DNA of 64,000 nt, taken from the NCBI RefSeq assembly GCF_024362365.1, contig NZ_CP101464.1:1550001-1614000 (forward strand). The letters run 5' to 3'. The translations under genes and the position numbers were made by a program. The notes below the pieces were generated by a model. That model was not told where the DNA came from. It was given only the letters and a program-made list of their open reading frames with translations, and did not search any database. Shown here piece by piece: positions 38,389 to 48,401 of this stretch; within the stretch, counting starts at the first letter, position 1, and each line of letters opens with the position of its first letter. This DNA comes from Janibacter sp. CX7 (GTDB taxonomy: Bacteria; Actinomycetota; Actinomycetes; Actinomycetales; Dermatophilaceae).

Positions 38389-40017
38389 TCAGGGGCGCAG
38401 GATCTCCACGGCCTGCTCGCGCATCTCGACCTTGCGGACCTTGCCCGTGACGGTCATCGGGAAGGCCTCGGTGACGTGGACGTAGCGCGGGATCTTGTAG
38501 TGGGCGAGCTTGCCGGTCGCGAAGTCGCGCACCTCGTCGGCGGTGAGCGTGCCGACGCCGTCCTTGAGGACGACCCACGCCATGAGCTCCTCGCCGTAGC
38601 GCTCGTCGGGGACACCGATGACCTGCACGTCCGCGATCGACGGGTGGGTGTAGAGGAACTCCTCGACCTCGCGGGGGTAGACGTTCTCGCCCCCGCGGAT
38701 GACGAGGTCCTTGATCCGGCCGACGATCTCGACGTACCCGGCCTCGTCCATCGTCGCCAGATCGCCCGTGTGCATCCACCGGGCGCGGTCGATCGCCTCG
38801 GCCGTCTTGTCCGGCTCCTCCCAGTAACCGAGCATGACGCTGTAGCCGCGGGTGCACAGCTCGCCGGTCTCGCCACGGGGCAGGGTCACGCCGGTCACCG
38901 GGTCGACGACCTTGGACTCGATGTGCGGCATCGAGCGGCCGACCGTCTCCGTGCGCCGGGCGAGGTCGTCGTCGGTGCGGGTCATCGTCGACACCGGTGA
39001 GGTCTCGGTCATGCCGTAGCTGATGGCGACCTCGGCCATGTTCATCTCGGCGACGACCCGCTTCATCACCTCGACCGGGCACGTGGAGCCGGCCATGATC
39101 CCCGTGCGCAGGGAGCTGAGGTCGTAGTCGGCGAAGTCGGGCAGCCCGAGCTCGGCGATGAACATCGTCGGCACGCCGTAGAGCGAGGTGCAGCGCTCGT
39201 CGACGACCGCCTGCAGGGTGGCCGCCGGCTCGAAGGAGGGCGCGGGGATGACCATGCAGGCACCGTGCGAGGTGGCCGCGAGGTTGCCCATGACCATGCC
39301 GAAGCAGTGGTAGAAGGGCACCGGGATGCAGATGCGGTCGGCCTCGGTGTAGCGGATCATCTCGCCGACGAAGTAGCCGTTGTTGAGGATGTTGTGGTGG
39401 CTGAGGGTGGCGCCCTTGGGGAACCCGGTCGTGCCCGAGGTGTACTGGATGTTGATCGGGTCGTCGGGGGTGAGGGTCGCACCGCGCTCGGTGATGGCCT
39501 GGTCCGCGATGTGGCTGCCGCCGGCCACGAGCTCGTCCCACGACGGGTCGCCGATGAAGACGACGTCCCGCAGAGCGGGCAGCCCACCACGCACCTCCTC
39601 GACCATGGCGCGGTAGTCGGAGGTCTTGTGCCGCTGGGCGCTCACGAGCATCCGCAGTCCGGACTGCTGCGCCACGTAGGTCAGCTCGTGGGAGCGGTAG
39701 GCGGGGTTGATGTTGACGAGGATCGCGCCGATGCGGGCGGTGGCGTACTGGAGCAGCGTCCACTCGGCGCAGTTCGGTGCCCAGATCCCGATGCGCTCGC
39801 CGGCGGCGACGCCCTTCGCCAGCAGCCCCTTGGCCAGGGCGTCGACATCGGTGAGCAGCTCGCGATAGGTCCAGCGCCGACCGCTGGGCACGTCGACGAG
39901 TGCCTCCCGGCCGCCGTGGGTCGCCACGGTCCGCTCGAGGTTGCCGCCGATCGTGTCCCCGAGCAGGGGCGCGTCCGAGGTGCCGGACGAGTACGAAGGG
40001 AGCGCGGGCTGGGTCAT
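38389..40017 (-). CDS. Acyl-CoA synthetase (AMP-binding family)
   Basis: 542-residue adenylate-forming enzyme. The P-loop-like motif [16 protein letters not shown], the A5 motif [10 protein letters not shown], the A7 motif [20 protein letters not shown] (read in part) and the A10 lysine in MTVTGKVRK are all present. It activates a fatty or other carboxylic acid to its CoA thioester; chain length cannot be told. The ATG at 40017 follows GGAGG at eight bases. The gene is divergent from the GNAT gene with a 76-base gap and ends at a shared terminator. Confidence 0.92.
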   Translation of the reverse strand: MTQPALPSYSSGTSDAPLLGDTIGGNLERTVATHGGREALVDVPSGRRWTYRELLTDVDALAKGLLAKGVAAGERIGIWAPNCAEWTLLQYATARIGAILVNINPAYRSHELTYVAQQSGLRMLVSAQRHKTSDYRAMVEEVRGGLPALRDVVFIGDPSWDELVAGGSHIADQAITERGATLTPDDPINIQYTSGTTGFPKGATLSHHNILNNGYFVGEMIRYTEADRICIPVPFYHCFGMVMGNLAATSHGACMVIPAPSFEPAATLQAVVDERCTSLYGVPTMFIAELGLPDFADYDLSSLRTGIMAGSTCPVEVMKRVVAEMNMAEVAISYGMTETSPVSTMTRTDDDLARRTETVGRSMPHIESKVVDPVTGVTLPRGETGELCTRGYSVMLGYWEEPDKTAEAIDRARWMHTGDLATMDEAGYVEIVGRIKDLVIRGGENVYPREVEEFLYTHPSIADVQVIGVPDERYGEELMAWVVLKDGVGTLTADEVRDFATGKLAHYKIPRYVHVTEAFPMTVTGKVRKVEMREQAVEILRP

Positions 40018-40093
40018 GGGTCGAACCTCCGATGGTCGCGTCGTTGCGATGCAGGGGTCAGCCTGCCACCGCAGGGCCTGCGATGCTGGCGAC

Positions 40094-40597
40094 ATGACGA
40101 TCGCCGACCCGAGCATCCGACCCGCGACCGACGACGACTGGCCGCAGATCTTCCCCTTCTGGGCCCGCATCGTGACCGAAGGGCGGACCTATGCCTACCC
40201 GGAGGGCCTGACGTCGGCGCAGGCGCACGGGCTGTGGATGGAGCCGGCGCCCGGTCGCACCGTCGTCGCGGAGGTCGGGGGCCGCGTCGTCGGCTCGGCG
40301 AAGATGGGCCCCAACCGTCCCGGTCGTGGGGCGCACATCGCGACCGCGTCCTTCATGGTCGATGCCGAGGCCGGGACCAGGGGCGTGGGACGAGCCCTCG
40401 GCGAGCACGTCGTCGCGTGGGCTCGCGAAGGGGGCTACGCCGGGATCCAGTTCAACGCCGTCGTCGAGACCAACGAGCGTGCCGTGCGGCTGTGGCGATC
40501 GCTCGGCTTCGAGGTCATCGGGACCGTGCCCGGGGCCTTCGACCACCCGGAGCACGGTCCCGTGGGCCTGCACGTGATGTTCCTGGACCTGGGGTAG
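40094..40597 (+). CDS. GNAT family N-acetyltransferase
   Basis: 167 residues with a complete GNAT fold: [20 protein letters not shown] at the start (read in part), the acetyl-CoA loop [14 protein letters not shown], and [20 protein letters not shown] in the C-terminal half. The substrate is unknown. The TYAYPEGL segment resembles the group of N-acetyltransferases acting on small amines or antibiotics, but this is weak. A REP-like hairpin lies between its stop and the convergent MFS gene stop. Confidence 0.87.
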   Translation: MTIADPSIRPATDDDWPQIFPFWARIVTEGRTYAYPEGLTSAQAHGLWMEPAPGRTVVAEVGGRVVGSAKMGPNRPGRGAHIATASFMVDAEAGTRGVGRALGEHVVAWAREGGYAGIQFNAVVETNERAVRLWRSLGFEVIGTVPGAFDHPEHGPVGLHVMFLDLG

Positions 40598-40609
40598 GAC
40601 GCCCGCCCC

Positions 40610-40650
40610 GGTCCCTGAGGAGGTCGCGAAGCGACCGTCTCGAAGGGGCC
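40610..40650. repeat. REP-like intergenic palindromic element
   Basis: GGTCCCTGAGG, the inner hairpin GGTCGC-GAA-GCGACC, then GTCTCGAAGGGGCC. This arrangement (CCTGAGG, a short stem, then TCTCGAAGGG) resembles a dispersed intergenic repeat common in Micrococcales genomes, from memory. It sits between convergent stops and may also terminate transcription. A genome count would confirm. Confidence 0.5.
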
Positions 40651-40652
40651 GC

Positions 40653-41894
40653 TCAGTCGGCGTCGCCGACGAGTACCGCCTCGCCCTCGGCGGGGCTGTG
40701 TGCCGCCGGGGTCTGCTCGCCCCGCAGGAAGCGCGAGCCGTAGACGAAGATCGCCACACCGACGAAGACCGCGACCGTCGCCATCCAGTAGGGAGCGCTG
40801 AGGCCGACCTCCTCACCGAGACGCCCGGCGGCCCACGGCGCGACGGCGCCGCCCGAGAAGCGCACGAACGAGTAGGCCGACGAGGCGACCGGACGCTCGA
40901 CCGGCGCCGAGCCCATGACGGCCTCGGTGATCAGCGTGTTGTTGACGCCGAGGAAGGCGCCGGCGAGGACGACCCCGACGACGAGCGCCGCCTTGGAGTC
41001 GACGAGCAGCGCCATCATCGCCAGGTCGAGGCCGAAGAGCGTCAGGGCGCCGATGATCGAGGGGATCGTGCCGAAGCGCCGCTGCAGCCACGGGGCCGTC
41101 TTGACCGAGGTGACGGCGAGCAGCACGCCCCAGCCGAAGAAGACCCACCCCACCTGCGAGGCGGTCATGTCGAGGGGGAAGGGGGTGAAGGCCAGCAGGG
41201 TGAAGAAGCCCATGTTGTAGAAGAGCGCGGTCAGGGCGACGGTGAGCAGGCCCGGGTGGCGCAGCGCCTTGAGCGGAGCGGCGAGCGAGGTCTTCTGACC
41301 CGACGGGGGAGTGGGCGGTAGGAGGAAGGACGTGACGACCACGGCGATGACCATGAGGACGGCGACCCCGAAGAAGGGCGCTCGCCAGGAGATCGAGCCG
41401 AGCTGGCCGCCGACGATCGGCCCGACGGCGATGCCCAGGCCGAGGGCGGCCTCGAAGAAGATCACGGCCTGCCCGACGCTGCCGGCCGAGGCGACGACGA
41501 TCGTCGACAGGGCGGTGGCGACGAAGAGCGCATTGCCCAGGCCCCAGCCGGCCCGGAAGCCGACGATGGCACCGATGCTGTCGGACGCGCCGGCGAGCGC
41601 GGAGAAGACGATGATGAGCGCGAGCCCGGTGATCAGGGTGCGCTTGGCGCCGATGCGCGAGGAGATGAAGCCGGCGACGAGCATCGCCACGCCCATGATC
41701 GCCATGTAGCTCGTGAAGAGGAGCGAGGTCTCGCTGGGCGTTGCGCCCAGCTCGTCCGCGATCGGCTTGAGGATCGGGTCGACGAGGCCGATGCCCATGA
41801 AGGCGATGACGCACGCGAAGGCGACGGCCCACACGGCGCGCGGCTGCTTCCACATCGACGGGGTGCTCTCGGCGGGTACTGCTGGGGTTGTCAC
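40653..41894 (-). CDS. MFS transporter, probable drug or metabolite exporter
   Basis: 413 residues with twelve predicted helices. AVAFACVIAFMGIGLVDPIL in helix 1 (read in part), the loop SSRIGAKRTLITG between helices 2 and 3, and the GIAVGPIVGGQLG motif C in helix 5 place it in the drug:H+ antiporter-type MFS. It is translated from a GTG overlapping the marR stop by four bases with an AGGAAGG site, so it is coupled to the regulator, the usual arrangement for MarR-controlled efflux. The exported compound is unknown. Confidence 0.88.
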   Translation of the reverse strand: MTTPAVPAESTPSMWKQPRAVWAVAFACVIAFMGIGLVDPILKPIADELGATPSETSLLFTSYMAIMGVAMLVAGFISSRIGAKRTLITGLALIIVFSALAGASDSIGAIVGFRAGWGLGNALFVATALSTIVVASAGSVGQAVIFFEAALGLGIAVGPIVGGQLGSISWRAPFFGVAVLMVIAVVVTSFLLPPTPPSGQKTSLAAPLKALRHPGLLTVALTALFYNMGFFTLLAFTPFPLDMTASQVGWVFFGWGVLLAVTSVKTAPWLQRRFGTIPSIIGALTLFGLDLAMMALLVDSKAALVVGVVLAGAFLGVNNTLITEAVMGSAPVERPVASSAYSFVRFSGGAVAPWAAGRLGEEVGLSAPYWMATVAVFVGVAIFVYGSRFLRGEQTPAAHSPAEGEAVLVGDAD

Positions 41895-42340
41895 TGCTGA
41901 CCTTCCTGCTGGGACGAGCTGGCCTCCATGACCGCGCGCAGCACCGCGACGGCGGTGGCGAGGTCCTCGGGGGTCAGGGTGGGGTGCTCCCGGATGATCC
42001 GGGAGACGGTGCCGCCGCTGCGCTCGCGGACGACGGCGAGCGCGCGGCGTCCGGCGTCGGTGAGGGTGACCCTCGTGGCGCGGGCGTCGGACGGATCGGG
42101 CTGCTTGGTCACCCAGCCGCGCTCGACGAGCGTGGCCACGGCCCCGGACATCGTCGGCTGGGTGGTGCGGTCGAGCTCGGCGAGGCGTCCGATGCCCGTG
42201 GGTCCGTGCTCGTCGACGAGGGAGAGCACGCGGATGCCCGCGGGGGGAGTGCGGTGGATGTGCTGGCGCGAGGCGCGGACGAGACGGGCGGCATAGGTGA
42301 CGAGATCGCTCGCGGTCTGGTCCAAGGGGTCGTCGGGCAC
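41891..42340 (-). CDS. MarR family transcriptional regulator
   Basis: 149 residues with a winged helix-turn-helix: GIGRLAELDRTTQPTMSGAV around residues 48-67 (read in part), then LVERGWVTKQPDPSDARAT as the wing. It is the likely repressor of its own operon with the downstream MFS exporter. The GTG start at 42340 lies ten bases from a perfect inverted repeat. The ligand is unknown; such pairs typically respond to phenolic or other toxic compounds. Confidence 0.9.
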   Translation of the reverse strand: MPDDPLDQTASDLVTYAARLVRASRQHIHRTPPAGIRVLSLVDEHGPTGIGRLAELDRTTQPTMSGAVATLVERGWVTKQPDPSDARATRVTLTDAGRRALAVVRERSGGTVSRIIREHPTLTPEDLATAVAVLRAVMEASSSQQEGQQ

Positions 42341-42350
42341 GTCCCGTCAC

Positions 42351-42373
42351 GTTACATAGGGATCCTATGTAAC
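42351..42373. promoter_or_regulatory. MarR operator upstream of the marR-MFS operon
   Basis: GTTACATAGG-GAT-CCTATGTAAC, a perfect 10-base inverted repeat with a 3-base spacer, unusually AT-rich for this genome and ten bases before the regulator start. Size, symmetry and position fit a MarR dimer acting as autorepressor. Confidence 0.8.
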
Positions 42374-42386
42374 GCAATCCGGCAGA

Positions 42387-42426
42387 CGAGAGGGCCGCGA
42401 CACCGGTCGGTGTCGCGGCCCTCTCG
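42387..42426 (-). terminator. Hairpin terminator after betT
   Basis: Perfect 18-base arms CGAGAGGGCCGCGACACC and complement with a 4-base loop, 15 bases past the betT stop and just upstream of the MarR operator. Confidence 0.85.
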
Positions 42427-42441
42427 GGTGGTCGGCTCGGG

Positions 42442-44457
42442 CTAGACCTGGTCGGCGAGGACCTCTGCGGCGGTCCAGCGCTCGAGGTGGTCGAGCACGT
42501 CGTGGCAGACCTCCTCGCGGTCGTAGGCGAAGACGTCGTACCCGCCACCGGTCGGCAGGGCGACCTCGAGGCGTGCCGTGCGGTCGTCGGCCTCGATCAT
42601 CCGGGCGCCGTAGCTCGGCGCCGCGACCTGACGCACCTGGACGGACCAGACGAAGGGGGAGGCCCCCTCGCCGACGACGAGCCGCGCCGACCCCGGCCGG
42701 TTGGGGCCGCCGTCGTTGACCTCGACGGTGGCGGTCCTCCCTTCGTCGGTCATCGCGTCGGCGACCTCCTGGAGGGCCGGGACGACGACGCTCGCCAGGC
42801 GCTGGTTGGCGCGCTTGAGGCTCACCGTGCCCAGGGTGTTGGCGACCCGGCGGCGCCAGGAGCCCTGGTGGGCGCCCTCGCGGCCGACGAGGTGCGATGC
42901 GAGCGAGAGGCGGGCAGCCGTCGTCTGGGTGCGCTCGGCCTCGAGCGCCCGGTGCAGGCCGATCATCACGAGGACCATGACGATGGCGAAGGGCAGCCCC
43001 ATGACGATCGTCGCGTACTGCAGCGCGACGATGCCGCCGACGACGAGCATGGCGATCGTCAGCACGCCGGTGGCGCCGGCCCACAGGATCCGCAGCCACG
43101 GGCGGGCGTCGGTCTCGCTGTCGGGCAGCTCGGAGCTGAGGTTGGCCATGACGAGGGCGCCGGAGTCGGCGGAGGTGACGTAGAAGAGCAGCCCGACGAA
43201 GGTCGACAGCCCCACGAGGAAGAGCGCCCCCGGGTACTGCTGGAGGAGGGCGTAGAAGCCCTGCTCCGGCTGGTTCATCGCCAGATCGCCGAAGGCCGCG
43301 TCGCCGTCGGCGATCTGCTTGACCGCGCTGTTGCCGAAGATCGAGACCCACATGACGATGTAGCTGAAGGGGATCGTCAGCGTGCCGAGCATGAACTGCC
43401 CGATGGTGCGGCCCTTGGAGATGCGCGCGAGGAACATCCCGACGAAGGATGCCCAGGCGATCCACCAGGCCCAGAAGAAGAGCGTCCACAGGGACATCCA
43501 CTCGGTCGGGTGGTCGTAGGCCATCGTGTCGAGGGTCATCCCGGGGAACATCGAGACGAAGTCGCCGACATTCATCGTGATGGCGCGCAGCAGGAAGGCG
43601 GTCTCGCCGGTGACGAGGATCCACAGGGCGAGGAGGATCGCGAGCAGCACGTTGAGCTGGCTGAGCAGCCGGATGCCCCGGTCGACACCGGTGGTGGCCG
43701 ACACGGTCGCGGTGGCGACGGCGAGGACGACGAGACCGATCTGGGCGGGGATGCCCTGCGGCACGTCGAACATCACGCCGAGGCCGACGTTGAGCATGAC
43801 GACGCCGATGCCCAGCGAGGTCGCGACGCCGAAGATCGTGCCGAGGACGGTCGCGATGTCGACCGCGTCGCCGATCGGCCCGCGCACCCGCTTGCCGACG
43901 AGCGGGTAGAGCGCCGAGCGCACGGCGAGGGGCAGCTTCTTGCGGTGTGCGAAGTAGCCCAGGGCCACGCCCATGAGCGCGTACATGCCCCAGCCGGTGA
44001 TGCCGTAGTGGAAGAGGGTCCACACGGTCGCCTCGCGGGCGGCCTCGACGGTCTCGCCCGGCCCCTGCGGGGGAGCGAGGTACTGGCTCGCGGGCTCGGC
44101 GACGGCGAAGAACATGACGTCGGTGCCGATGCCGGCCGCGAAGAGCATCGAGGCCCACGCGAAGGTCGAGTACTCGGGACGGTCGTCGTCGTCACCCAGG
44201 CGGATGCGGCGGTAGCGCATGCCGACGTAGACGACGAAGACGAGGATCGCGGTGGCCAGCAGGATGTAGAACCAGCCGAACCAGTTGGCGATCCACCCCA
44301 CGACGCTGCCGAGGGTGGCCTCGGCGTTGGTCGGCGCGATGAGGGCCCAGGCCGCGACGACGACCGTCGCGACGACCGAGACGACGAGGACCGACTTCTT
44401 GGCGCGGGGTGCGCTCACCCGGTCCCGGGTCAGCTCGGGATCGATGACCGTGCTCAT
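42442..44457 (-). CDS. betT: BCCT family choline/betaine transporter
   Basis: 671 residues. Twelve helices span about residues 20-510, with the BCCT signature WTLFFWAWWIAWASFVG and ISKGRTIGQFMLG; MGVALGYFAHRKKLP is also typical. A long cytoplasmic C-terminal domain of about 150 residues resembles the osmosensing tails of BetT-type carriers. It most likely imports choline for BetA and BetB encoded just upstream. Its ATG overlaps the betA stop (TGATG), so the three genes are one coupled operon. It ends at a strong terminator. Confidence 0.92.
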   Translation of the reverse strand: MSTVIDPELTRDRVSAPRAKKSVLVVSVVATVVVAAWALIAPTNAEATLGSVVGWIANWFGWFYILLATAILVFVVYVGMRYRRIRLGDDDDRPEYSTFAWASMLFAAGIGTDVMFFAVAEPASQYLAPPQGPGETVEAAREATVWTLFHYGITGWGMYALMGVALGYFAHRKKLPLAVRSALYPLVGKRVRGPIGDAVDIATVLGTIFGVATSLGIGVVMLNVGLGVMFDVPQGIPAQIGLVVLAVATATVSATTGVDRGIRLLSQLNVLLAILLALWILVTGETAFLLRAITMNVGDFVSMFPGMTLDTMAYDHPTEWMSLWTLFFWAWWIAWASFVGMFLARISKGRTIGQFMLGTLTIPFSYIVMWVSIFGNSAVKQIADGDAAFGDLAMNQPEQGFYALLQQYPGALFLVGLSTFVGLLFYVTSADSGALVMANLSSELPDSETDARPWLRILWAGATGVLTIAMLVVGGIVALQYATIVMGLPFAIVMVLVMIGLHRALEAERTQTTAARLSLASHLVGREGAHQGSWRRRVANTLGTVSLKRANQRLASVVVPALQEVADAMTDEGRTATVEVNDGGPNRPGSARLVVGEGASPFVWSVQVRQVAAPSYGARMIEADDRTARLEVALPTGGGYDVFAYDREEVCHDVLDHLERWTAAEVLADQV

Positions 44458-46214
44458 CAGGCGTCCCCCTTCGACTGCGCATCACGCACTGCCGCAAGGG
44501 CGCTGGGGATCTCGGTGCGCGCATCCCAGGCGTCGTTGCGCGGGTCGCCCTGCGGGTAGAGCGGCATGCCCTGCTTGGCCCGGTAGACCGGCGGGTGCTC
44601 CGCCGCGAGCGGGGTGTTGCCGGCGATGAGGTCGGCTGCCTTCTCCGCGACCATCATCACGGGGGCGTAGATGTTGCCGTTGGTGATCGTCGGGAAGACC
44701 GAGGCGTCGACGACGCGCAGGCCCTCGGTCCCGTGGACCCGCATCGAGCCCGGGTCGACGACCGCCATCTCGTCAGTGCCCATCTTCGCCGAGCACGACG
44801 GGTGCAGGGCCGTCTCGGCGTCCTTGGCGACCCAGTCGATGATCTCCTGGTCGGTCTGCACGTCCGGCCCGGGCGAGATCTCGCCACCGTCGAAGGGGGC
44901 GAAGGCCGGCTGGGAGAGGATGTGCCGCGCGGCGCGCACGACCTCGACCCACTCACGCCGGTCGCGCTCGGTCGACAGGTAGTTGAAGAGGATGCCCGGC
45001 TTGGTCCGCGGGTCGGCGTTCTTGATGTGGACGTGGCCGCGCACGTCGGAGTTCATCGGCCCGATGTGCACCTGGTAGCCGTGCTTGCCCTCGGCAGCCG
45101 TGCCGTCGTAGCGCACGGCGATCGGCAGGAAGTGGAACATGAGGTTGGGGTAGGCGACCTCGTCGTTGGTGCGGATGAAGCCGCCGCCCTCGAAGTGGTT
45201 GGAGGCACCGACGCCCCGGTTGAGGAAGAGCCACTCGGCGCCGATGTAGGGCGCCTTCCACTTCTTCAGCCACGGCGAGATCGACACCGGCTGCAGGCTG
45301 GTGTGCTGCAGGTAGACCTCGAGGTGGTCCTGGAGATTCTCGCCGACACCCGGCAGCTCCACACGGGTCTGCACGCCCGCGGCGCCGAGCACCTCGGGGT
45401 TGCCGACGCCGGACAGCTGGAGCAGCTGCGGCGAGTTGAAGGCGCCGCCGCAGAGGATGACCTCGCCGGCCTCGACCGAGTGCCGGCTGCGGCCGGCGCG
45501 CACGAAGTCCACACCGGTCACGCGGGTGCCCTGCCAGCGCAGCCCGGTGACCATGGCCAGCGTGGTCACGTCGAGGTTCTTGCGGTCGCGGACCGGCCGC
45601 AGGTAGGAGCGCGAGGCCGACATCCGGCTGCCCTTGTAGACATTGCGGTCGAAGGGGGCGAAGCCCTCCTGGCGATAGCCGTTGACGTCGTCCGTCCGGG
45701 CGAAGCCGGCCTGGGTCGTCGCCTCGAAGAAGGCCTGGAAGAGGGGCGAGTCGGCGGGGCCGCGCTCGAGCTTGAGCGGGCCGGCTCCGCCGCGCCACGC
45801 GTCGGCGCCGGCGATCGTCGTCTCCATGCGCTTGAAGTAGGGCAGGCAGTGGGCGTAGTCCCACGCCTCCATGCCGTCGAAGGAGGCCCAGGTGTCGTAG
45901 TCACCGGGGTTGCCGCGCTGGAAGATCATGCCGTTGATGCTCGAGCTGCCGCCGAGCACCTTGCCCCGGGCGTGCGGGACCCGACGGCCGCCCATCTGCG
46001 GCTCGGGCTCGGTCTCGTAGGCCCAGTCGTAGAGCGGGTTGCCCGAGGGGAACATCAGCGCCGCCGGCATGTGGATCAGCGGGTCGGCGAGGAAGTCCGC
46101 CCGCCCGGCCTCGAGGACGAGGACGCTCGTGCCCTCGTCGGCGCTCAGGCGGTTGGCGAGGGCGGATCCTGCGGACCCACCTCCGACGATGACGTAGTCG
46201 TAGCGATCTCTCAT
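44457..46214 (-). CDS. betA: Choline dehydrogenase (GMC oxidoreductase)
   Basis: 585-residue GMC flavoprotein. The FAD motif [17 protein letters not shown] is at about 7-23, and the GMC signature [15 protein letters not shown] near residue 85 and [15 protein letters not shown] are both present. The C-terminus has the catalytic region [10 protein letters not shown] and [17 protein letters not shown]. It oxidises choline to betaine aldehyde. The ATG lies in an ATGA overlap with betB and has a GGGAGAGG site. Choline oxidase is a possible alternative, but the linkage to betB and betT favours BetA. Confidence 0.93.
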   Translation of the reverse strand: MRDRYDYVIVGGGSAGSALANRLSADEGTSVLVLEAGRADFLADPLIHMPAALMFPSGNPLYDWAYETEPEPQMGGRRVPHARGKVLGGSSSINGMIFQRGNPGDYDTWASFDGMEAWDYAHCLPYFKRMETTIAGADAWRGGAGPLKLERGPADSPLFQAFFEATTQAGFARTDDVNGYRQEGFAPFDRNVYKGSRMSASRSYLRPVRDRKNLDVTTLAMVTGLRWQGTRVTGVDFVRAGRSRHSVEAGEVILCGGAFNSPQLLQLSGVGNPEVLGAAGVQTRVELPGVGENLQDHLEVYLQHTSLQPVSISPWLKKWKAPYIGAEWLFLNRGVGASNHFEGGGFIRTNDEVAYPNLMFHFLPIAVRYDGTAAEGKHGYQVHIGPMNSDVRGHVHIKNADPRTKPGILFNYLSTERDRREWVEVVRAARHILSQPAFAPFDGGEISPGPDVQTDQEIIDWVAKDAETALHPSCSAKMGTDEMAVVDPGSMRVHGTEGLRVVDASVFPTITNGNIYAPVMMVAEKAADLIAGNTPLAAEHPPVYRAKQGMPLYPQGDPRNDAWDARTEIPSALAAVRDAQSKGDA

Positions 46215-47719
46215 GCGTCCTCTCCCTCGGTCGTGGCGTCGTCGAACCACCCGGCGCGGGCCGGGCGGGTGTTGTGCCAGATGTGCTTGGTCTCCTGGTA
46301 CTCGTGCAGGCCGGCGAGCCCGAGCTCACGCCCGATGCCGGACTGCTTCATGCCGCCCCACTCCGCCGCGGGGACGTAGGGGTGGAAGTCGTTGATCCAG
46401 ATGGTCCCGTGGCGCAGTCGGCGGGCGACGCGCTCGGCGCGCCCCGCATCCTGGGTCCACACGGCACCGGCCAGGCCGTAGATCGTGTCGTTCGCGATGG
46501 CCACCGCGGCGTCCTCCGCCGCCTCGCGGGTCTCGCCGGCGAAGGTCTCGACGGTCAGGACCGGCCCGAAGGACTCGTCCTGGACGCACGACATCTCGCT
46601 CGTGCACCCGTCGAGGATCGTGGGCGGGTAGTAGCTGCCGCCCGCGAGGTCGCCACCGGGGCGCTCGCCGCCGCAGCGCAGCACCGCGCCCTCGGCCAGA
46701 CCCGCGGCGACGTAGGCCTCGACCTTGTCCCGGTGGGCGTCGCTGATGAGCGGGCCGGTCTCGGCGCGCTCGTCGAAGGGGCCGCCGAGACGGATCGCCC
46801 GGGCGCGGCGGACCAGCTCGTCGACGACCTCGTCGTGCACCGACTCCTCGACGACGAGGCGCGAGCCCGCGGAGCAGACCTGGCCGGAGTCGAGGAAGAT
46901 CGCGGTGAGCGCGTTGTCGATCGCGGCGTCGAGGTCGGCGTCGGCGAAGATCACGTTGGGGTTCTTGCCGCCGAGCTCGAGGGCGATCTTCTTCACCGTC
47001 GGGGCAGCCGCCGCCATGATCGTGCGGCCGGTGTGCAGGCCGCCGGTGAAGGAGACGAGGTCGACCTCGGGGGCCTCGGTCATCGCGGCGCCCACGGTGG
47101 CGCCCGGCCCGAGCACGAGGTTGGCGACGCCGTCGGGCAGGCCGAGCTCGGCGAGGGTGCGCACGAGCCAGATCGAGGTCTGCGGGGTCAGCTCGCTCGG
47201 CTTGAGGACGAAGGTGTTGCCCGCGGCCAGCGCCGGGGCGACCTTCCACGCCGTCTGCAGCAGCGGGAAGTTCCACGGGGTGATGAGCGCGCACACGCCG
47301 ACGGGCTCGCTCACGACACGGGAGGAGACGTCGGGCATGCCGGGGTCGACGACCCGGCCGGCCTCGGCCTGGGCCAGGCCGGCGAAGTGCCGGAAGACCG
47401 CGACGATGTCCTGCATGTCGATGCGCGTCTCGACCATCCGCTTGCCGGTGTCGAGGGCCTCGAGACGCGCGACCTCCTCGAGCTCGCTCTCGAGCCGGTC
47501 GGCGAGGCGGTGCAGGAGGGCGGCCCGCTCGGGCGCCGGGGTGCTCGGCCACGGGCCGGAGTCGAAGGCTTGTCGGGCGGCGCGAACGGCCTCGAGGGCG
47601 TCGGCGGCACCCCCTTCGTCGACCGTCGCGACGACGGATCCGTCGGCGGGGCAGGTGATCTCACGGGTCTCTCCGGACGCGGCGGTCCGCCACTGCCCGT
47701 TGATGTGCAAGGTCGTCAT
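46211..47719 (-). CDS. betB: Betaine-aldehyde dehydrogenase
   Basis: 502-residue aldehyde dehydrogenase. Catalytic residues are Asn150 (PWNFPLLQ), Lys173 (LKPSE), Glu248 ([10 protein letters not shown]) and Cys282 ([10 protein letters not shown]). It oxidises betaine aldehyde to glycine betaine with NAD(P)+. The FTGGLHTGR segment (224-232) is a slight departure from the usual FTGS/T pattern. It is the first gene of betB-betA-betT, with a GGGAG site before ATG 47719. The promoter region holds a long palindrome shared with the divergent TetR gene. Confidence 0.93.
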   Translation of the reverse strand: MTTLHINGQWRTAASGETREITCPADGSVVATVDEGGAADALEAVRAARQAFDSGPWPSTPAPERAALLHRLADRLESELEEVARLEALDTGKRMVETRIDMQDIVAVFRHFAGLAQAEAGRVVDPGMPDVSSRVVSEPVGVCALITPWNFPLLQTAWKVAPALAAGNTFVLKPSELTPQTSIWLVRTLAELGLPDGVANLVLGPGATVGAAMTEAPEVDLVSFTGGLHTGRTIMAAAAPTVKKIALELGGKNPNVIFADADLDAAIDNALTAIFLDSGQVCSAGSRLVVEESVHDEVVDELVRRARAIRLGGPFDERAETGPLISDAHRDKVEAYVAAGLAEGAVLRCGGERPGGDLAGGSYYPPTILDGCTSEMSCVQDESFGPVLTVETFAGETREAAEDAAVAIANDTIYGLAGAVWTQDAGRAERVARRLRHGTIWINDFHPYVPAAEWGGMKQSGIGRELGLAGLHEYQETKHIWHNTRPARAGWFDDATTEGEDA

Positions 47720-47756
47720 CGGTGGCTCCCTGTCGGTGGCGTGGGTCGGCACCGAC

Positions 47757-47796
47757 CGTAACGCACGTTTCAGTTCCATGTGAAACGCGCGTTACG
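47757..47796. promoter_or_regulatory. Long palindromic operator between betB and the TetR gene
   Basis: CGTAACGCACGTTTCA and TGAAACGCGCGTTACG form 16-base arms (one mismatch) around 8 bases, in the 91-base divergent promoter. This is long enough for two regulator dimers. The adjacent TetR protein is the obvious ligand-responsive binder. Confidence 0.8.
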
Positions 47797-47810
47797 GTTA
47801 GGCTGGCGAC

Positions 47811-48398
47811 ATGGCCACCACGGAGCGCCGTCGTCCGGCGCGGGAGCGGCTGCTCACCGCAGCCGACGAGCTGATGTTCGTCGAGGGTGTCGTGCTGACG
47901 CCCGTCGACGTCATCCTGCGACGTGCCGGCGCCTCGCCCGCCACGCTCTACGCCAACTTCGGCAACAAGGACGGGCTCATCGCCGCGGCGCTCGAGCGAA
48001 GGCTCGGGGAGTGGACCGAGGTCTGGGACGCGGCGCTCGCCGCCGCCGCCACGCCCACCGACCGGCTGCTCGCGATCTTCCCGGCGCTGCGGACCTACCA
48101 GCGCGAGCGGCTCGACGAGCGGTGGTGCGCCTTCAGCGGGACGGCCGCCGCGACGGGCAACCCGGCACCCGCGGTCGCCGAGATGCTCACGGCTGAGGAC
48201 ACCCTCCTGCACGAGCGGATCGAGGCGCTCGCCGCCGAGGTCGTGCCGGGGGAGCGTGGCGTGCGACTGGCCGACGAGGTCGTCGTCGCCTACCTCGGCG
48301 CCATCACCGGCATGCTCCGCGGCGACCAGGAGCGGGCCATCGCCGCCGGCGAGCGCACCGCCGCGCACCTCGTCGAGGTCGCCCTCGCCGAGTTCTGA
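47811..48398 (+). CDS. TetR family transcriptional regulator of the bet operon (BetI-like role)
   Basis: 195 residues. The N-terminal TetR helix-turn-helix is RERLLTAADELMFVEG followed by GASPATLYANFGNKDGL (about residues 10-57), then an all-helical ligand domain. The recognition segment SPATLYANFGNKD is standard. It is divergent from betB over the palindrome at 47757-47796 and probably represses betBAT in the absence of choline, as BetI does. It does not look especially close to proteobacterial BetI, so no symbol is given. It ends three bases from the convergent methyltransferase stop. Confidence 0.88.
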   Translation: MATTERRRPARERLLTAADELMFVEGVVLTPVDVILRRAGASPATLYANFGNKDGLIAAALERRLGEWTEVWDAALAAAATPTDRLLAIFPALRTYQRERLDERWCAFSGTAAATGNPAPAVAEMLTAEDTLLHERIEALAAEVVPGERGVRLADEVVVAYLGAITGMLRGDQERAIAAGERTAAHLVEVALAEF

Positions 48399-48401
48399 CC
48401 G

